A stretch of DNA of 64,000 nt from Brevibacterium sp. CBA3109. GTDB lineage: Bacteria; Actinomycetota; Actinomycetes; Actinomycetales; Brevibacteriaceae. The DNA is taken from positions 1,426,001-1,490,000 of the forward strand of contig NZ_CP158281.1 of NCBI RefSeq assembly GCF_040256645.1, written 5' to 3'. This document shows, piece by piece, positions 8,066 to 16,189 of this stretch. Position 1 is the stretch's first letter, and every line of letters begins with the position of its first letter. The position numbers and the translations under genes are program-made. The notes below the pieces were generated by a model. It was not told the DNA's origin, ran no database searches, and saw only the letters and a program-made list of their open reading frames with translations.

Positions 8066-10381
8066 ATGCAGAAGAAACTCGTGCAGAGTTCGCTGGCACT
8101 GACCGCCGCAGCGGCGCTCGGTCTCGGCAGTGCGTTCGTGGCATCCCCTGCGCTGGCCGACGGCCCGCAGAAGCTGGATGTGCAGAACGACAAGCAGGTG
8201 CAGAAGGCACTGTCCGACATCGAAGGCGTCAACGCCTACGGTGAAAAGGATGGTCAGCTCAACCTAGGTGTCGAGAAGAAGACCGACAAGATCGAGGACC
8301 TCGAGAAGAAGTACGACAACATCAACGTTGTCGAAGGCGTCAAGGAACTCGAGCCTTACGCGAAGATGGACCTCGTTGGCGGAGCCGGATACCTGTCGAG
8401 CCAGCCCGGCGGAACGGGTGTCTGCTCCACAGGATTCTCCGGCTGGGACGACGACGGCAACCCGGTGGTGCTGACCGCCGGACATTGCTCGAAGGTCATC
8501 GACCAGACGTCGGGTGAGATCGGCGGCGACACAACGGTTAGCGAGACCGAGAAGCCCTCCAGCGCTAAAACTAATGGCGGTGAAGGATTCGAACCTTCTG
8601 GTAACGGTGTCATCGGTACGTGGGGCTTCCACAGCTACGGCAGTGGTGACCTCCTCGAGGGCGACGACCCCGGTGCATGGCCTGCGCCGAAGGACAGCGA
8701 CATCGACTTCGCCGTCATCGACGTCGACGCTGACAACTACAACGTCAAGAACGGTGTCACCGACTGGACGAGCGCAGGCACGGACGATCTTTCGACTGAT
8801 CTTGCCACTGACATCGCTGAGGTCGGCGCACACAAGGATGGCAAAGTCTCGAAGTCGGGCCGTACAACTGGCCTGACAGAAGGCGACGTGTGGACTGAGT
8901 ACAACGAACAGTTTGAGTTCTCAAACATCGGCGGACGCTGGGTCCACGGCTTCGGCGTGCTCTCGCCAAACGCTGATCCGTTCTCAGCTCCGGGCGACTC
9001 CGGCGGTGCTGTCTTCCAGGGTGATACCGCGGTAGGTGTCATTTCCGGCGGAGGGCCTGCCCCCGCTTCAGAACCCGGTAAAGAATTCGGCTGGGTTGCT
9101 GATCTCGACTACTCGATCGAACAGTCACGCGTCGACTTCAACGTCGAAAAGCCCGACGAGGGATCTCCAGGCGACGACGATGCGAACGCTGACGCCGATG
9201 CCAAGGACGCAGAGGCTGACGGTGGTGCTGACGGCAAGGATGCAGATGCTGCAGCCGCTGCTGATGGTAACGACGCCGACGCCGATGCCAAGGATGCAGA
9301 TGCTGACGCCGCTGCTGATGGTAAGGATGCAGATGCTGCAGCCGCTGCCGACGGCAACGACGCGACGGCTGACGCCGATGCCAAGAACGCTGACGCCGAC
9401 GCTGACGCTCCCGAAGCACCTGAAGCACCAGCAGTCGACAACCAGAAGGTTGACGAAGGCGGACAGATCACCGGGAAGACCGAGGCCAACGCCAAGGTGA
9501 AGCTGACCTGGAATCCGGCTAGCGGCACTCAGAGTGCACCTCAGGTTGATGTTCCTGCCGAAGGCACTGTCACAGTCACTGCTGACGCCGAAGGCAACTT
9601 CACCACCGAAGCTCCCTCGAAAGCTGGAGAGTACGCTTACACCGCTACTGCCACCACCGCAGCCGGAACGTCGAAAACGACCAAGTTCACCGTCGTTGTT
9701 GAAGAAGCTGCAGACGAAACAGACGCTGGCGCCGATGGCGCAACAGCCGAAGCCGACGCTGGTGCAGAATCCGATGCCGATGGTGCAGCGGCAGATGCTG
9801 ATGCAGGCGCGGAAGCAGATGCCGGTGCATCTGCAGACGCAAAGGACGCAGAGTCCAACGCTGACTCCGACGGATCGAAGGACGGCGAGGCTCCTGCCGA
9901 GCGCAAGATCTCCATCTCCCCCAAGGAAGTTGCTGCTTCTGACTTCGTGAAGAAGGACAAAGGCGTGACGATCACCGTCAAGGGCTTCGACGAGGGCGAA
10001 AATGTCTCTCTCGAGGTTGTTGCCGGGCCGGAGAACGTTGAGGGCATCACGCTCGATGAGACCGCGAACGAGGACGGCGTCGCCGCCTTCTCGATCTACG
10101 GAACCAACGCATCCGCTCCTTCGGCCTACCTGGGCAAGTACGACGTGCAGGTGACCGGAGACAACGACACGGACGATGAGAAGGCACTTGCCGGTTCGTT
10201 CAGCGTTGTTGCCGATGAAGATGGCAACGGCGGCGGAAGCGACGACGGTGACGGCGGAGACGGTGGATCCGATCTGCCTCGCACCGGTGCTGAACTGACC
10301 GGCCTCGCTGCCGGTGCAGGACTCCTCGTTGTCGGTGGAGCCGCAGTCGTTCTGACCATGCGTCGGAACAAAAAGAACTGA
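8066..10381 (+). CDS. LPXTG-anchored streptogrisin-like S1 serine protease, copy 2, with Ala/Asp-rich stalks
   Basis: Tandem paralogue of the preceding gene, 771 residues. Same plan: signal peptide (1-31), propeptide, protease domain starting LVGGAGYL with His140 (LTAGHC), probable Asp214 and Ser312 (PGDSGGAVF), Ig-like domain (about 455-545), beta-rich domain (about 612-705), LPRTG (737-741), membrane segment and MRRNKKN tail. It is longer because of two low-complexity inserts that copy 1 lacks: an Ala/Asp/Gly stalk at about 368-448 between protease and Ig-like domain, and a second at about 549-608. These probably act as extended, negatively charged spacers. The 268-base gap from copy 1 contains that gene's terminator, so the two are probably transcribed separately. 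Confidence 0.92.
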   Translation: MQKKLVQSSLALTAAAALGLGSAFVASPALADGPQKLDVQNDKQVQKALSDIEGVNAYGEKDGQLNLGVEKKTDKIEDLEKKYDNINVVEGVKELEPYAKMDLVGGAGYLSSQPGGTGVCSTGFSGWDDDGNPVVLTAGHCSKVIDQTSGEIGGDTTVSETEKPSSAKTNGGEGFEPSGNGVIGTWGFHSYGSGDLLEGDDPGAWPAPKDSDIDFAVIDVDADNYNVKNGVTDWTSAGTDDLSTDLATDIAEVGAHKDGKVSKSGRTTGLTEGDVWTEYNEQFEFSNIGGRWVHGFGVLSPNADPFSAPGDSGGAVFQGDTAVGVISGGGPAPASEPGKEFGWVADLDYSIEQSRVDFNVEKPDEGSPGDDDANADADAKDAEADGGADGKDADAAAAADGNDADADAKDADADAAADGKDADAAAAADGNDATADADAKNADADADAPEAPEAPAVDNQKVDEGGQITGKTEANAKVKLTWNPASGTQSAPQVDVPAEGTVTVTADAEGNFTTEAPSKAGEYAYTATATTAAGTSKTTKFTVVVEEAADETDAGADGATAEADAGAESDADGAAADADAGAEADAGASADAKDAESNADSDGSKDGEAPAERKISISPKEVAASDFVKKDKGVTITVKGFDEGENVSLEVVAGPENVEGITLDETANEDGVAAFSIYGTNASAPSAYLGKYDVQVTGDNDTDDEKALAGSFSVVADEDGNGGGSDDGDGGDGGSDLPRTGAELTGLAAGAGLLVVGGAAVVLTMRRNKKN
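9173..9409 (+). repeat. Low-complexity coding repeat encoding the Ala/Asp stalk
   Basis: Degenerate tandem units rich in GAT/GAC and GCN codons. Two long copies of the pattern GKDADAAAAADGNDA lie at residues 390-404 and 419-433 of the second protease, with shorter DADA/DAKDA units between and around them. A weaker repeat of the same kind lies at about 9710-9890. Confidence 0.8.
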
Positions 10382-10425
10382 ACATAGCTCACCCGATCAG
10401 CCAATGATCGCCTGAGAGTTCACAC

Positions 10426-10457
10426 GAGCACCCCTGGTATTCGGACCAGGGGTGCTC
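10426..10457 (+). terminator. Hairpin terminator after protease copy 2
   Basis: A 13-base perfect stem (10426-10438 with 10445-10457) and a six-base loop. It corresponds to the hairpin after copy 1, but one G-C pair is replaced by A-T in both arms, so pairing is preserved. The convergent GNAT gene ends at 10480, so it may serve both directions. Confidence 0.75.
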
Positions 10458-10479
10458 TTCTTCTGGTCAGAACTTCGCG

Positions 10480-11460
10480 TCAGAGCTTCACAAATGCGCG
10501 AATATCTGAATTGGCGGATGCGGAGGCTTCGCTGAATCCCAGCGTTTCGTAGAATTGCTTCTGCCCCGGCTCGGCATCGGTGAGCAGAACCTTCTGCCTC
10601 ACTCCCTCAAACGGCATCAGAGCACGGGTGACGAGCTGCCGGCCGACACCTCGGCGATGGTGCTCCGGGTGGACGAGCACATCCTGCAGGTACACGATCG
10701 AACCGAAATCGCTGACGACACGTGCCAGGCCGATCAGCTGACCATCACGCCGGGCGGATACGACATGAGCAGAGGACAGCACACTCGAGTGCAGGGAGAC
10801 AGGGTCCTGTGTATATGCCGTCCAGCCCACCGAACGATAGAGCTCGCAAAGTTCCGTGGCCTCGGGGACAGAATTCGATGTGTAATCCACGTCTTCCCCG
10901 ACCTGAGGCGTGAACATCGGGAGGTCGTGCCAATGGACATCGACCGACGACCCAGACTTCCATTCCTCGCGCAGAATGGCATAGGCGACTGAGTCCCTGG
11001 CCATCTGACCCTTCACGGGCCATGCTCGTCGATAGTGCGCCTCCTTCGACCAGCCGGCACGAATGAGGGTGGACCGCATAGCGACATTGTCGTCGCGAGT
11101 GTGACCTTCGAATCGATCGACGTCCGTGGTCATGAACACACGATCAGTGACGGCGCGCAAACACCCGACGCCGAGTCCCCTCCCGCGAAACTTCGTTGCC
11201 AAGCGCAGATCGAACATAGGCGTGTCATCGGCGAGATCTTCCAGGCGAACATATCCAATGACGCCCAAAGTGTCATGGCGGAGCCAGAATGCTTCGTTTT
11301 CATCATTTCGAAAAGCTCCCGAATCAATCAGTTCCTCGACCTTGGCCACAGTCCATTGCTCTGAGTGCACGTGGAAAGGGAACGTGGTGCTGGTGAAGAA
11401 GTTGATGAGACTCTGACGATCGGCACCACTGGGATCGAGACGTGACAGGGATATGCTCAT
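10480..11460 (-). CDS. Tandem GNAT acetyltransferase (two fused GNAT domains)
   Basis: A 326-residue cytoplasmic protein made of two GCN5-related N-acetyltransferase domains. The first (about 1-170) resembles RimJ-type enzymes, with the acetyl-CoA loop region FRGRGLGVGCL. The second (about 180-326) has the classic loop HHRRGVGRQL and the C-terminal FYETLGF pattern. Substrates cannot be told from sequence. ATG 11460 is chosen because TAGCCT (minus strand) ends 7 bases upstream and no ribosome binding site is present, the leaderless arrangement seen at other genes here; ATG 11466 is the alternative. The frame continues upstream without family similarity. It is divergent from the small gene at 11506. 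Confidence 0.83.
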   Translation of the reverse strand: MSISLSRLDPSGADRQSLINFFTSTTFPFHVHSEQWTVAKVEELIDSGAFRNDENEAFWLRHDTLGVIGYVRLEDLADDTPMFDLRLATKFRGRGLGVGCLRAVTDRVFMTTDVDRFEGHTRDDNVAMRSTLIRAGWSKEAHYRRAWPVKGQMARDSVAYAILREEWKSGSSVDVHWHDLPMFTPQVGEDVDYTSNSVPEATELCELYRSVGWTAYTQDPVSLHSSVLSSAHVVSARRDGQLIGLARVVSDFGSIVYLQDVLVHPEHHRRGVGRQLVTRALMPFEGVRQKVLLTDAEPGQKQFYETLGFSEASASANSDIRAFVKL

Positions 11461-11505
11461 GGTCATCAGGCTATCCGGACGCAACAGGACAGGGGAGTGA
11501 CGGCG

Positions 11506-11724
11506 TTGAGCCTCGACGGTGATCCGTTCGACTACCGCATCACGAAACCAGGCGTACTCATGATTGTTCGTGATGGACGAACCGTGATGGAACTCGGCGG
11601 AAAGAAGGCGGCGGCACTGATTCCAAAGCTCGGCCGCGGCCATGACTCCGACCAGCAGCTGCTGGCACGTGCGACCGGCAACTATCGGCGAGGCAGCGAA
11701 CGCCACAATAGGCGACCCCACTGA
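11506..11724 (+). CDS. Conserved small protein (about 72 aa), function unknown
   Basis: Encodes MSLDGDPFDYRITKPG and ends near ATGNYRRGSERH. I recognise this as a widespread small cytoplasmic protein of unknown function, related members of which read FDYRVTK, then a GRQV-like turn, then ARATGNFKRGNE. The start is decided by the ribosome binding site: AGGGGAG (11491-11497) is 8 bases before TTG 11506 but abuts GTG 11497, so TTG is preferred. It is divergent from the GNAT fusion gene and 36 bases before the thioesterase gene. The family assignment is from memory of the pattern, not a search. Confidence 0.7.
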   Translation: MSLDGDPFDYRITKPGVLMIVRDGRTVMELGGKKAAALIPKLGRGHDSDQQLLARATGNYRRGSERHNRRPH

Positions 11725-11760
11725 GCGGACGATTGTTCAGTTCTTGGTAATGTGAGTCAC

Positions 11761-12594
11761 ATGAGTCAAACGAATCCGCGCGAATCGAGCCTGAGTGAGT
11801 TCGAATCCGCCACTGCAGTCACACGCCACTCGGAATCCGCCTTCACCGCCGAGGTCGACGGAGATTGGAGCGTAGCCGGAGCGGTGAACGGGGGATACCT
11901 CCTCGGCATCATCGCGCAGACTCTGCGCCTCAACAGCCCAAACGCTCCCGACCCCTTGGTGCTCTCCACCTACTATGTGGGTCCCAGTCAGGGAGGAGTC
12001 GCCGACATCACCACGCGCATGATCCGCGAAGGCCGGTCCAGTGCCACGTTCGCCCTGGATCTGGCCCAGAGCGGCGCCCCGAAGATCACTGCGCTGGCAA
12101 CGATGGGCAACCTGGAAGGTCTGCCCGAGGATGTCGCAACCACGGCCAACCCGCCCGAGCTGCCGGCCCCGGACCAGTGCATCAACGTCGCCGAGGCGCC
12201 CGGGGACTTCGTGAAGTCCGCTCCCTTGATCAAACGCTACGATATGAGGCTCGATCCCGACACCGCCGGCTTCGCAGCCGGGCGACCCAGCGGCCGTGGC
12301 CTGTTGCAGGGCTGGATCAGGCTGGCTGACGGCACCGAACCAGATGCGCTGTCGCTGCTGGCATTCCTCGATGCCTTCCCGCCGGTGATGTTCGACCTCG
12401 GCCACTTCGGCTGGGCTCCGACGATGGAGCTCACCGCTCACCTGCGCGCCGTGCCAGCGCCGGGCTGGATCAAGGTGAAACTATATACGCGCAATATCGC
12501 CGGCGGAATGTTCGAAGAGGACTGCGAGCTCTGGGACTCCGCGGGACGGCTGGTCGCCCAGTCCCGGCAGCTGGCACGACAGCCACGAGGCTGA
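11761..12594 (+). CDS. Acyl-CoA thioesterase family protein (double hotdog)
   Basis: A 277-residue protein resembling actinobacterial TesB-like thioesterases, which hydrolyse acyl-CoA to free acid and CoA. The N-terminal half has GAVNGGYLLGIIAQTLR, the usual hotdog central-helix pattern, followed by PLVLSTYYVGPS; a second hotdog lies about residues 150-277 with DAFPPVMFDLG. Substrate chain length cannot be inferred. ATG 11761 is chosen over GTG 11752 because TAATGT (11748-11753) ends 7 bases upstream, consistent with a leaderless mRNA; no ribosome binding site precedes either codon. Confidence 0.8.
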   Translation: MSQTNPRESSLSEFESATAVTRHSESAFTAEVDGDWSVAGAVNGGYLLGIIAQTLRLNSPNAPDPLVLSTYYVGPSQGGVADITTRMIREGRSSATFALDLAQSGAPKITALATMGNLEGLPEDVATTANPPELPAPDQCINVAEAPGDFVKSAPLIKRYDMRLDPDTAGFAAGRPSGRGLLQGWIRLADGTEPDALSLLAFLDAFPPVMFDLGHFGWAPTMELTAHLRAVPAPGWIKVKLYTRNIAGGMFEEDCELWDSAGRLVAQSRQLARQPRG

Positions 12595-12615
12595 GACCTC
12601 CAATGTGACAGTGTT

Positions 12616-12632
12616 CCTGACCTCGTGTCAGG
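12616..12632. repeat. Short inverted repeat upstream of the VOC gene
   Basis: CCTGAC and GTCAGG flank CTCGT 56 bases before the VOC start and 9 bases before a -10-like TAGAGT (12642-12647). The position would fit a repressor or activator site, but it may be chance. Confidence 0.35.
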
Positions 12633-12687
12633 TCTTGAGTCTAGAGTGTGAGTTCAAGACGACAGCACCACGAAAGGACCATCGGCC

Positions 12688-13080
12688 ATGGCGTCCCTGT
12701 CCTCGCTGAGCATCACCTTCGACTGCAAAGACGTCGAAACCCAAGCGATCTTCTGGGCCGAACTCCTCAGAGCCGACCTCGACGAGGGTGCGAACGAGTT
12801 CGTCGCCAGCATCGGAGGAGTCCACAACGCTGAATCGCCGACACCGGGCATGCTCTTCCTCAAGGTCGCAGAACGTGGCGAGGGCAAGAACCCGCTGCAC
12901 ATCGACCTTGACGACCCGCACTATCCTGCCGATGTCGAACTCGCCGTGGCCTTGGGCGCCCAGAAGGTGGCATCGTTTGCTGAGTTCGGCATCGAATGGA
13001 CAACATTGAAGGATCCTGAAGGGAACGTCTTCGACATCGGCCGCAAGGCACCCACAGACGAGAGCGAGCCAGGCGCATGA
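12688..13080 (+). CDS. VOC (glyoxalase/dioxygenase-like) family protein
   Basis: A 130-residue protein with two beta-alpha-beta-beta-beta units of the vicinal oxygen chelate fold: an N-terminal FDCKDVETQAIFWAELL and the C-terminal FTTL-like WTTLKDPEGNVFDIG ending typical of the family. Such proteins bind a metal and act as glyoxalases, dioxygenases or antibiotic-binding proteins; the exact role here is unknown. AAAGGA lies 11 bases before ATG 12688. The TGA overlaps the ATG of the following DUF664 gene, so the two form an operon. Confidence 0.85.
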   Translation: MASLSSLSITFDCKDVETQAIFWAELLRADLDEGANEFVASIGGVHNAESPTPGMLFLKVAERGEGKNPLHIDLDDPHYPADVELAVALGAQKVASFAEFGIEWTTLKDPEGNVFDIGRKAPTDESEPGA

Positions 13081-13595
13081 GCCTCCCGCCGACTGACCCC
13101 ACGGAAGCACCACATGGACGGCAGGGCCTCGAAGAGTTCCTAGACTACTATCGCGCGGTAGTGCGCAGAAAGGTCGAAGGGCTGGAATCGAGCGACCTCA
13201 ACCGAACTGTCGCGACATCCAGCCTGACTTTGGGCGGCATCATCAAACACCTGAGCTTGGTCGAAGAAATCTGGTTCCTCGAAGACATCCTCGGTCAGGA
13301 ACTGTCGAAACCGTGGTCTGCAGTCGACTGGACTGCACAGCACGACTGGGACTTCCAGAGCGCAGCCGATGACACTCCCGACTATCTTCTGGACCTGCAT
13401 GCCAAAGCATGCGAGCAGTCGCGGCAGATCTTGACCGGAATCGCCGACCTGGACACGCTTGCAGCACGGAAACCATCCCAGGGCGATCGATTCAACGTCC
13501 GGTGGATCCTCATCCACCTGATCGAGGAATATGCTCGACACGTGGGCCATGCCGACCTCATACGCGAGAACATCGACGGAGCCGTCGGCGACTGA
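13077..13595 (+). CDS. DinB-like/DUF664 family protein
   Basis: A 172-residue four-helix-bundle protein of the DinB/DUF664 superfamily. The metal-binding histidine pattern is visible: KHLSLVEEIWF near residue 60, then HLIEEYARHVGHADLIRE near residue 150, where HxxxH contributes two ligands. In actinobacteria members are often mycothiol-dependent transferases or of unknown function, so a thiol-transferase or detoxification role with the adjacent VOC protein is possible but unproven. ATG 13077 overlaps the VOC stop. Confidence 0.82.
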   Translation: MSLPPTDPTEAPHGRQGLEEFLDYYRAVVRRKVEGLESSDLNRTVATSSLTLGGIIKHLSLVEEIWFLEDILGQELSKPWSAVDWTAQHDWDFQSAADDTPDYLLDLHAKACEQSRQILTGIADLDTLAARKPSQGDRFNVRWILIHLIEEYARHVGHADLIRENIDGAVGD

Positions 13596-13667
13596 GGCCA
13601 TCGTCTCACCGGACACGCCACAGGCATGTAGCGATCGTCCAGATCCCTCACTTAGGGTTGAACCATC

Positions 13668-14660
13668 ATGTCGAACAGCACAGCTGAGCCATCAGAGACC
13701 CAGTCCCCAGCCAGATCCAAGGCCTTGATCCCACTGGATCTGCTGCGCGGATTCCTCATCGGCAGCGCCGAACTCGTCCCTGGCGTCTCCGGGGGAACGA
13801 TCGCGCTGGTCACCGGAATCTACGATCAGCTCATCGACTCTGCCGCCCACGTCGTCGGCGCGGCCAAGACCCTTATCACAGGGCCGAATCGGGTGAAGGG
13901 GGCCCTCAGCGAGCTGCGCCGCACCGACTGGTTCCTCATCATTCCTGCCCTGCTGGGCATGGCGACAGCCGTTCTCACCATCGCCGGCGTGATGGAATCG
14001 TTTGTCTCCAGCAATCCCGAACTCTCCCGCGGACTGTTCTTCGGGCTTGTGGCCGCCAGCATCGCTGTGCCCTTGCAGATGCTTCCACGCCGCACTGCCC
14101 GCCAGCCCGTGATCGGAGGAGTGCTCGCCCTTGCGATCCCCGCCGCACTTGCGTTCTGGATGACTGGATTGGCCGGGGGCGCCAACATCGAGAACCCGCC
14201 CTTGATCGCAGTCTTCTTCGCCGCTTCCGTCGCGATCTGCGCCCTCGTCGTGCCCGGAGTCTCCGGATCCTTCCTTCTCCTGGCCGTAGGCCTGTATTCA
14301 ACAACTCTCGGTGCCGTCAGCGACCGTGACTTCGTCTATCTCGGAGTCTTCGGACTCGGTGCCGTGCTCGGTCTGGCCGTGTTCGTCAACATCCTTCGTT
14401 ACCTTCTCAGCAACCACCGGTGGTGGACTCTCCTCGTAATGGCGGGGCTGATGCTGGGATCCCTCCGTGCGCTGTGGCCGTGGCAGGCAGCCGCCGAGGG
14501 AGAGGGCAAAGGCGCAGGTGACCTGGTCGGCCCCTACGATCCGACGATGGGTCCAATTCTCCTTGCACTGCTCGGGGCGGTTGTCGTCGTCATCCTCATC
14601 GTCGTGGAGTCGAAGTTCGGGTCTAAGCCCAAGCAGAGCCGTTCAGACCAAAGACGGTGA
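13668..14660 (+). CDS. DUF368 family polyprenyl-phosphate transporter (PopT-like)
   Basis: A 330-residue polytopic membrane protein of the DUF368 family, recently assigned as one of two families (with DedA-type UptA) that return undecaprenyl phosphate across the membrane for cell-wall synthesis. The family hallmark appears twice as expected: LVPGVSGGTIALVTGIYDQL near residue 37 and VVPGVSGSFLLLAVGLY near residue 190. About eight hydrophobic segments and a basic C-terminus are seen. ATG 13668 has no strong ribosome binding site; TAGGGT lies nine bases before it. Monocistronic between the DUF664 gene and tpx. Confidence 0.88.
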   Translation: MSNSTAEPSETQSPARSKALIPLDLLRGFLIGSAELVPGVSGGTIALVTGIYDQLIDSAAHVVGAAKTLITGPNRVKGALSELRRTDWFLIIPALLGMATAVLTIAGVMESFVSSNPELSRGLFFGLVAASIAVPLQMLPRRTARQPVIGGVLALAIPAALAFWMTGLAGGANIENPPLIAVFFAASVAICALVVPGVSGSFLLLAVGLYSTTLGAVSDRDFVYLGVFGLGAVLGLAVFVNILRYLLSNHRWWTLLVMAGLMLGSLRALWPWQAAAEGEGKGAGDLVGPYDPTMGPILLALLGAVVVVILIVVESKFGSKPKQSRSDQRR

Positions 14661-14819
14661 GAACACGGTGCTTGGTGTCCATACGCGAGCTGCCCATCGA
14701 GGACGAGTGGGGCAACGGCGCACGCTGTGATTGGGTCTGATCCGCAGCCTCTCGTGTCGGTCATCTCACGTAGGGTGGGTACTGACAGCATTGATCACGA
14801 TTGAAGGAGACCGCGAAGC

Positions 14820-15320
14820 ATGGCGACCACAGCATTTCAGGGAGCACCGGTCAAGACCGTAGGCGACCTTCCTGACAAAGGTGTGCAGGCACCGGCATTC
14901 AGCCTGGTGGGCAACGATCTCGGTGAAGTGAATTCCCAGGACACAGCTGGTCAGCGTGTTGTGCTCAACATCTTCCCGAGCGTGGACACCGGTGTCTGTG
15001 CCGACTCGGTACGTAAGTTCAACGAACTCGCCGCGAGCCTGGAGAACACCACGGTCCTGTGTGTGTCCAACGACCTGCCCTTCGCACAGGCGCGCTTCTG
15101 TGGCGCCGAAGGCATCGAGAACGTCGTCACCGCATCGGGCTTCCGCAGCGCCTTCGGCAAGGAATTCGGTGTGACCATGGTCGATGGCCCTCTGGCCGGG
15201 CTGCTGGCTCGCTCAGTCGTCGTCCTCGACGAAAAGGGCACCGTCATCCACAAGCAGCTGGTCGATGAGATCGGCACCGAACCTGATTACGACTCGGCGG
15301 TCGCCGCACTCGGCGCCTGA
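14820..15320 (+). CDS. tpx: Thiol peroxidase Tpx
   Basis: An atypical 2-Cys peroxiredoxin that reduces hydroperoxides in the cytoplasm using thioredoxin or a similar donor. The 166-residue product has the usual length and motifs: [11 protein letters not shown], with peroxidatic Cys60, and ARFCGAEG, with resolving Cys94; a further Cys81 is also family-typical. AAGGAG lies 12 bases before ATG 14820. It is followed by a shared hairpin with the convergent PIG-L gene. Confidence 0.95.
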   Translation: MATTAFQGAPVKTVGDLPDKGVQAPAFSLVGNDLGEVNSQDTAGQRVVLNIFPSVDTGVCADSVRKFNELAASLENTTVLCVSNDLPFAQARFCGAEGIENVVTASGFRSAFGKEFGVTMVDGPLAGLLARSVVVLDEKGTVIHKQLVDEIGTEPDYDSAVAALGA

Positions 15321-15330
15321 GTGAGTCACG

Positions 15331-15356
15331 CCCGGTCACCGATTCGGTGAGCCGGG
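15331..15356. terminator. Putative bidirectional terminator between tpx and the PIG-L gene
   Basis: CCCGG/CCGGG (15331-15335, 15352-15356) and CACCG/CGGTG (15337-15341, 15345-15349) form a two-part stem with a small internal loop and an ATT loop. It lies in the 38-base gap of a convergent pair. Confidence 0.5.
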
Positions 15357-15358
15357 TG

Positions 15359-16075
15359 CTACATATCGAATACCTGCACGGGCAGCGCGTACTTCACGCC
15401 TGCCCGTGTTCCGGCTTCCGAGGTGATTCCGGGGATCATGTCCGAGGGGGCCGGGTGGTCGGGGAGCGCCTCGAGATAGACGGTGTGAGCCTCCAACGAG
15501 CGCACGGCCCGGTCGACGTGTTCGTCGTCGAGGACGACGGCATGGGTGGCATCACCCATGTTGACCAACAGTCTGTCGGCCTTCCACGCCTCGAGGCCGT
15601 CATCCTTGAGGTCGGTGAAGACCCACGGATTGTCGGCGTCGCGGATCGCATCGACTGTCGCGATGCCGGCTGCCCGATGGTCGACATGGTTCAGACCCCA
15701 AGGCATCTTGAGTTCCCAGTTGGTCACCATCACGGCGTCGGGCTTGAACTGGCGGATCTTCTTGGCGATCGCACGCCGGAGTTCGTGGCTTGGCTCGAGG
15801 AGACCGTCGGGGAAGTCAAGGATTTCAAGGTCCTCAACACCGACGATCGTGCATGCCTGTCGTTGCTCACCCTCTCGCAGGGGAACAACCTTCTCAGGGC
15901 TCATTTCGCGGATTCCGGCTTCACCGCGAGTCAGGAGCAGGTAGGACACGGCCTTTCCCTGGTCGGTCCATTTGGCCACGGCCGCGGAAGCACCGTATTC
16001 CATGTCGTCGGGGTGGGCGACGATGCACAGGAGGCGATTGACATCATCGTCGTCGAAGATCGAAAGCTCAGTCAT
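15359..16075 (-). CDS. PIG-L family deacetylase
   Basis: A 238-residue zinc-dependent N-deacetylase of the LmbE/PIG-L family, acting on N-acetyl sugars or pseudo-sugars. Seen: the metal-binding AHPDDMEYG near residue 20 and the second-ligand segment NHVDHRAAG near residue 130. It is distinct from the MshB-like protein at 48.6 kb and could be the mycothiol S-conjugate amidase type or another deacetylase; I cannot assign it further. TAGCCT on the minus strand ends exactly 6 bases before the ATG and no ribosome binding site is visible, which suggests a leaderless mRNA. Confidence 0.85.
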   Translation of the reverse strand: MTELSIFDDDDVNRLLCIVAHPDDMEYGASAAVAKWTDQGKAVSYLLLTRGEAGIREMSPEKVVPLREGEQRQACTIVGVEDLEILDFPDGLLEPSHELRRAIAKKIRQFKPDAVMVTNWELKMPWGLNHVDHRAAGIATVDAIRDADNPWVFTDLKDDGLEAWKADRLLVNMGDATHAVVLDDEHVDRAVRSLEAHTVYLEALPDHPAPSDMIPGITSEAGTRAGVKYALPVQVFDM

Positions 16076-16189
16076 AGTCTCAGGCTAAGCCCCGCCCGAC
16101 AGTTGTGCCAGTGCAGGCTGCGGTCGCTGTGGGTACCATGTGAGTGGCTGTGTCCAAGCAGCGCCACTCCACCGTTCGAAAGCAGGCCC

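Noticed and set aside
9173..9409. CRISPR-like regular repeat
   Set aside because: The repeat is coding, degenerate and without unique spacers of uniform length; it encodes the Ala/Asp stalk of the second protease.
15347..16189. Plus-strand open frame running into the lipoprotein gene
   Set aside because: It is the antisense of the PIG-L deacetylase gene; the true start is ATG 16190 with the lipobox signal peptide.
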